Below, piece after piece: positions 61,007-64,000 of a stretch of DNA of 64,000 nucleotides (position 1 is its first letter; each line of letters begins with the position of its first letter). The notes beneath the pieces are model-generated. The model saw nothing but the letters and a program-made list of their open reading frames with translations. It had not been told where the DNA came from and searched no databases. A program made the position numbers and the translations under genes. Source of the stretch: Pseudozyma flocculosa PF-1. Taxonomy: Eukaryota; Basidiomycota; Ustilaginomycetes; Ustilaginales; Ustilaginaceae. Location: the NCBI RefSeq assembly GCF_000417875.1, contig NW_006920874.1, positions 502,594-566,593 of the forward strand, in the 5' to 3' direction.

Positions 61007-62827
61007 ATGCTCTCCCTCAGCTCGGCCCTGGGCCAGATGAAGGCCAACACGATGCAGTTCCTCAGCCCCGCCTCTTCTCCCGAACGCGCATCTGCCGCTC
61101 CGCCCAACAGCGGCGTCCGCTCTACCACCACCGACGTCGACCCTCTGATTTCTTCGATACAGGACGACGCGGCCGCCCTCACCCCGCTCCCACGCTCCCA
61201 GTCGGCTTCTTCGATCTCGACGTCCACACCGGCTCAGACAGACGTTTGTCGGCCCAGCACCACCACGCCGCGGCGCGCCACGGCACAGCTCACCAAGCTC
61301 CAGCAGCGCCTCCTCTACGACTCGGATTCGGACTCGTCGCTCGACATCTCGTTTGACAGCCCCGGGTCTTCGGACAGCCACAGCAGCTGTCGCTCCTCGG
61401 GCTCCGACTACAGCGACCCTCCGTCGAGCGCAACGAGCAGCAGCGGTCGCGAATCCTGCCTTTCCAAGGGGCGCACCGACACCGGTAGCGCGAGCGGTGA
61501 CGCCAAGACTGGCAGCACATCACGCCGGCCCCACCTGAGATCCTCGATCGCGGTGCAGAGGGTGCTCCTCGGCGGCAGGCACGGCACCGACTCGTCTCAC
61601 TCGGGGCCTTCCTCATCGTCGTCGTCATCGGCCAGCTCATCGGCGCGGTCGAGCTACCGAAAGAGCCGCAGCAGCCAGGGCAGCAGCGCCGCAAAGAAGC
61701 ACGGGGGCACCTTCCTGGCGGATCCCATTGATTTCCCACTGCCTCCGTCGTCACTCACGGCGCAGACCTCGAGTCGAGACTCGCTGCAGGGCGGCCGCCG
61801 CGACAGCAAGCCGAGGACATCCCGTCTCTACCTTTCGTCCTTTGACGAAGACGAGGAGGACGATACCCGCAGCGATCCAGACGCAGCCAGCGACGGTGAG
61901 GACGAGCCGGCGCAGGACATGAAGGCCTTCCTCAGAGGGCTGGGCAAGAAGCGGTCGCCTACGACGCTTGGCGGGGAGGGCCGCGGTCGAGGGCAAGTCG
62001 GACCGCCCGAGAGGTCTCGGACTGCACTGCCCAGCTTGCCCGCGCCCGTCGAGAGCCCAACGAGCTACAAGTTCCTCGACAGAGATGCGGACAGCGGCCG
62101 GCCGCTCGCATCCCGAGAGGGTGGACGGGGAACCGCGACGATGCCGGCAGCAGCAGCGACGACGACGATACGCACCACGTCGCCCTCGCCTGCCCTCTCG
62201 TCTTCGGCGACCATCTCGTCGGCGACAGCTTCCGTCTCGACAGCACCGACCTCGCAGCCTCCTTCGCCCACGTACCGCAAGGACCTGCCTGCCTCGCCGT
62301 CCGGCAGCACGCTCCACGCATCGCCCTCGTCGTCGTCACTGTCGTCGTCGCTGTCGTCGTCGTCGCTTTCTGCATCCTCGCCGTCATCGCCGCGCGGCAA
62401 CAAGATCCGACCGCTGCAGACGCTCCGGCAGCGCACGCAAACGGGCACGAGCATGCGCTACCTGCACTCGCAGCAACCGGCGGCCGCCCGGGAAGGGCAT
62501 GGCGCCTGCGAGGGCGACGACGGCGCGGCGTCGTTTCTCGACCTGTCGACGTCTGCTACGGCGTCATTGAGGGGCTCAGCGACGACGCAGGCCGCGCCGC
62601 CCCCCACGCCGCCACCCAGACAGCCTCTGCTGCTACCGCCGGATCTCGAGAGGGACGTCGAGCAGCTCAAAAAGGACGCACGCTCCCTCATCGCGGATAT
62701 ACAGGCGCTCAGCTTCGGCATCGAGACGCGCGACAACGAGTGGGAAAACACCGAGGTCACCTACCGCGGCACCTGGTCCGCCCTCGATGCCTTCTTCTGG
62801 CGGTCGTTGGAGTACGACGCCACGTAG
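61007..62827 (+). CDS. Hypothetical Ser-rich protein
   Basis: A single frame from the ATG at 61007, 606 residues. The protein starts MLSLSSALGQMKANTMQFLSP. It is dominated by Ser/Asp/Thr tracts (YDSDSDSSLDISFDSPGSSDS, SSSSSSASSSARSS, SSSLSSSLSSSSLSASS) with an acidic segment (SFDEDEEDDTRSDPDAASDGEDE). Only the C-terminal ~75 residues look ordered: PPDLERDVEQLKKDARSLI, ADIQALSFGIETRDNEWENT and YRGTWSALDAFFWRSLEYDA, a short coiled coil plus an aromatic-rich end. Family not recognised. The ordered C-terminus preserved next to disordered sequence supports a real gene. No introns apparent. Confidence 0.65.
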   Translation: MLSLSSALGQMKANTMQFLSPASSPERASAAPPNSGVRSTTTDVDPLISSIQDDAAALTPLPRSQSASSISTSTPAQTDVCRPSTTTPRRATAQLTKLQQRLLYDSDSDSSLDISFDSPGSSDSHSSCRSSGSDYSDPPSSATSSSGRESCLSKGRTDTGSASGDAKTGSTSRRPHLRSSIAVQRVLLGGRHGTDSSHSGPSSSSSSSASSSARSSYRKSRSSQGSSAAKKHGGTFLADPIDFPLPPSSLTAQTSSRDSLQGGRRDSKPRTSRLYLSSFDEDEEDDTRSDPDAASDGEDEPAQDMKAFLRGLGKKRSPTTLGGEGRGRGQVGPPERSRTALPSLPAPVESPTSYKFLDRDADSGRPLASREGGRGTATMPAAAATTTIRTTSPSPALSSSATISSATASVSTAPTSQPPSPTYRKDLPASPSGSTLHASPSSSSLSSSLSSSSLSASSPSSPRGNKIRPLQTLRQRTQTGTSMRYLHSQQPAAAREGHGACEGDDGAASFLDLSTSATASLRGSATTQAAPPPTPPPRQPLLLPPDLERDVEQLKKDARSLIADIQALSFGIETRDNEWENTEVTYRGTWSALDAFFWRSLEYDAT

Positions 62828-63974
62828 TGTCGCGGCCGCGACGGGCGCCGACTGACTGCTTCAGCAGCGGAGACTTGCTTGTCCTGGACGACGAACATCG
62901 ACTGCTGCGGCAAGGAGTCGGTGCTGCGTGAATTGAGCTTGTTCTTGCAGCCATTTGGGCCGTGCCGCGCCGTGCTTGCTTCAGCGGCTGCTTTGCTTGA
63001 TCTCATTGATGCTGCGCTAGATCTCAGTGCTGCTATCCTTGACCTCACTGCTGCTATGATTGCACCAGCCGCTGCTGTACTTGCTTCAGCTGTTGCCCTT
63101 CTTGCTACAACAACAGTTGCTGCTGCGCTTGGCTTTGCTGCAGCAGTTGCAACACCTCTCATCCGGTCATGGCCTGCAGCGCGCGCAAGGGTACAAAGGC
63201 CCTCTGTGGCACAATGGTTGTGCCCTGTCAGCGATGTCACCATGTCCTCCTTGCTTGATGTCAAGAGTGCTGCTTCCAGGCACCTCGAGCAGGGAGCTGA
63301 TGCATCATGGGCCGGGTGTTGAAGTCCAGCAGCGACTTGGTGTGGCCTCTGCCAATGAGCCCGATCGGCCACAATCAGGGGGGTGCCCCCGATTCACTTG
63401 TCAAGCCGTCGCGCTTTGCTGGCGAGCGTCGAGGCACTTTGGCCCGAGTGAGCTGGAACCCCACAAGCCTCGCCCCTCTTGTGTGCGCCAGCGAACCTTC
63501 GAGGCTGAAGCAGGCGGGCAGATGCAGATGGGCCCGGCTCAAGCAAGCAGGCACATGAGCGCAGGCACAGCCACGGCGCCGGCGCTCGGCCTGCCTGCGT
63601 CTGCCTGCCTGCCACATCACCCTGCGCCTTGTGCCCCCCCGCACCCCTCCAACTCACCACCATCATCGCCACCACCCGAATCCTCCCCTCCCGCCCCGCA
63701 CAGTCGACTCTGCCTCTGCTCCACCCCTTCACTGGGTCCTGGACAGCCCCATTACGCCCGTACCCTCTGTTATACCCGCCGCTCGCCACATCACCCTTCG
63801 GCCTCGCCCGTTTCATCCTTCGCCACCTCTCCGCCTTACCCTCCTCCCACTCTGCCCCTCCTTGGTCGTTGCACCTCCTTGATTCGACCTCGCTCTCGCG
63901 TTACGAACCCTCCCTTTCTCCGTCTCCTTCTGTCCTCTCCCTCTTTTCAATCACCGATAGCGCCGCTCGCCGCC
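62828..63974. other. Intergenic region with 21-bp tandem repeat and compositionally distinct island
   Basis: 1.15 kb. About 62880-63360 is richer in T and A than its surroundings and stays open on both strands, but lacks a good ATG and known domain. The remainder has CTGCCTGC words (63584-63612) and a long pyrimidine-rich leader (63650-63965) leading to the ATG at 63975. Confidence 0.5.
62972..63160. repeat. Degenerate 21-bp tandem repeat, ~8-9 units
   Basis: Consecutive 21-base units with the core CTTGM(T)CTCA...GCTGCT start at 62972, 62993, 63014, 63035, 63056, 63077, 63098 and 63119, decaying at both ends. In the + frame each unit encodes a heptad such as VLASAAA, LLDLIDA, ALDLSAA, ILDLTAA, MIAPAAA and VLASAVA. 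Confidence 0.8.
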
Positions 63975-64000
63975 ATGTCGACCTCGACGACCACTTCCCC
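63975..64000 (+). CDS. Start of a gene cut by the right edge (3' partial)
   Basis: ATG at 63975 in good context (CCGCCATGT), after ~300 bp of C/T-rich leader-like sequence, opens MSTSTTTSP before the window ends. Too short to identify; called from promoter-like context only. Confidence 0.4.

Noticed and set aside
62879..63322. 147-codon hydrophobic + strand frame as a gene
   Set aside because: It has no ATG before the tandem repeat, no splice support and is equally open on the other strand; treated as a repeat island instead.

Overview
The window reads as nuclear DNA of a filamentous or dimorphic fungus, most likely a GC-rich basidiomycete (perhaps Ustilaginomycotina; this is an inference from composition and gene content). 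It holds the fungus-specific genes CHS7 (chitin synthase export chaperone), an MDV1/CAF4-type mitochondrial fission adaptor and a Zn2Cys6 transcription factor. Genes on both strands are interrupted by short introns that almost always begin GTGAGT or GTGCGT. I saw no transposon, CRISPR array, rRNA or convincing tRNA.

Layout. 1-13 kb: the C-terminal end of a dynamin-family GTPase, CSN7 (-), a disordered nuclear-type protein (+), YOP1 (-), MGE1 (+) and PAB1 (+, broken by a sequencing gap). 13-26 kb: TOP2 (-), a mitochondrial seryl-tRNA synthetase with an extra membrane domain (-), PHB1 (+) and PNO1/DIM2 (+). 26-40 kb: CDC6 (-), an unknown KEN-box protein (-), MDV1-like (+), CHS7 (+) and an ASNSD1-type asparagine synthetase-domain protein (-). 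40-57 kb: a GYP5-like TBC RabGAP (+), a METTL7-like methyltransferase (+), a Zn2Cys6 factor (-), uridine phosphorylase (+), an ABC1/ADCK kinase-like protein (-) and RPS8 (-). 57-64 kb: a 3.7 kb stretch without convincing coding sequence apart from a likely RPS8 leader intron, a Ser-rich unknown protein (+), a degenerate 21-bp tandem repeat, and the first codons of another gene at the right edge.

Exon models were built by hand from splice signals, frame and conserved protein motifs; the joined exon lengths of every spliced complete gene sum to a multiple of three. Three genes need microexons: 12 and 17 nt in YOP1, 9 nt in the ASNSD1-like gene, and 4 nt in the TBC gene. In each case the microexon restores a conserved protein segment.

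The genes are mainly housekeeping and do not form one pathway. Several act in mitochondria: Mge1 (protein import/folding), SerRS (translation), prohibitin 1 (inner membrane scaffold), Mdv1 (fission) and the ADCK-like protein (inner membrane/lipid homeostasis). The most unusual items are the microexons, the SerRS-membrane domain fusion, an A-rich leader upstream of PAB1, GCCAGGC-rich islands recurring in intergenic regions, and a sequencing-linker remnant (loxP half) that artificially splits PAB1.
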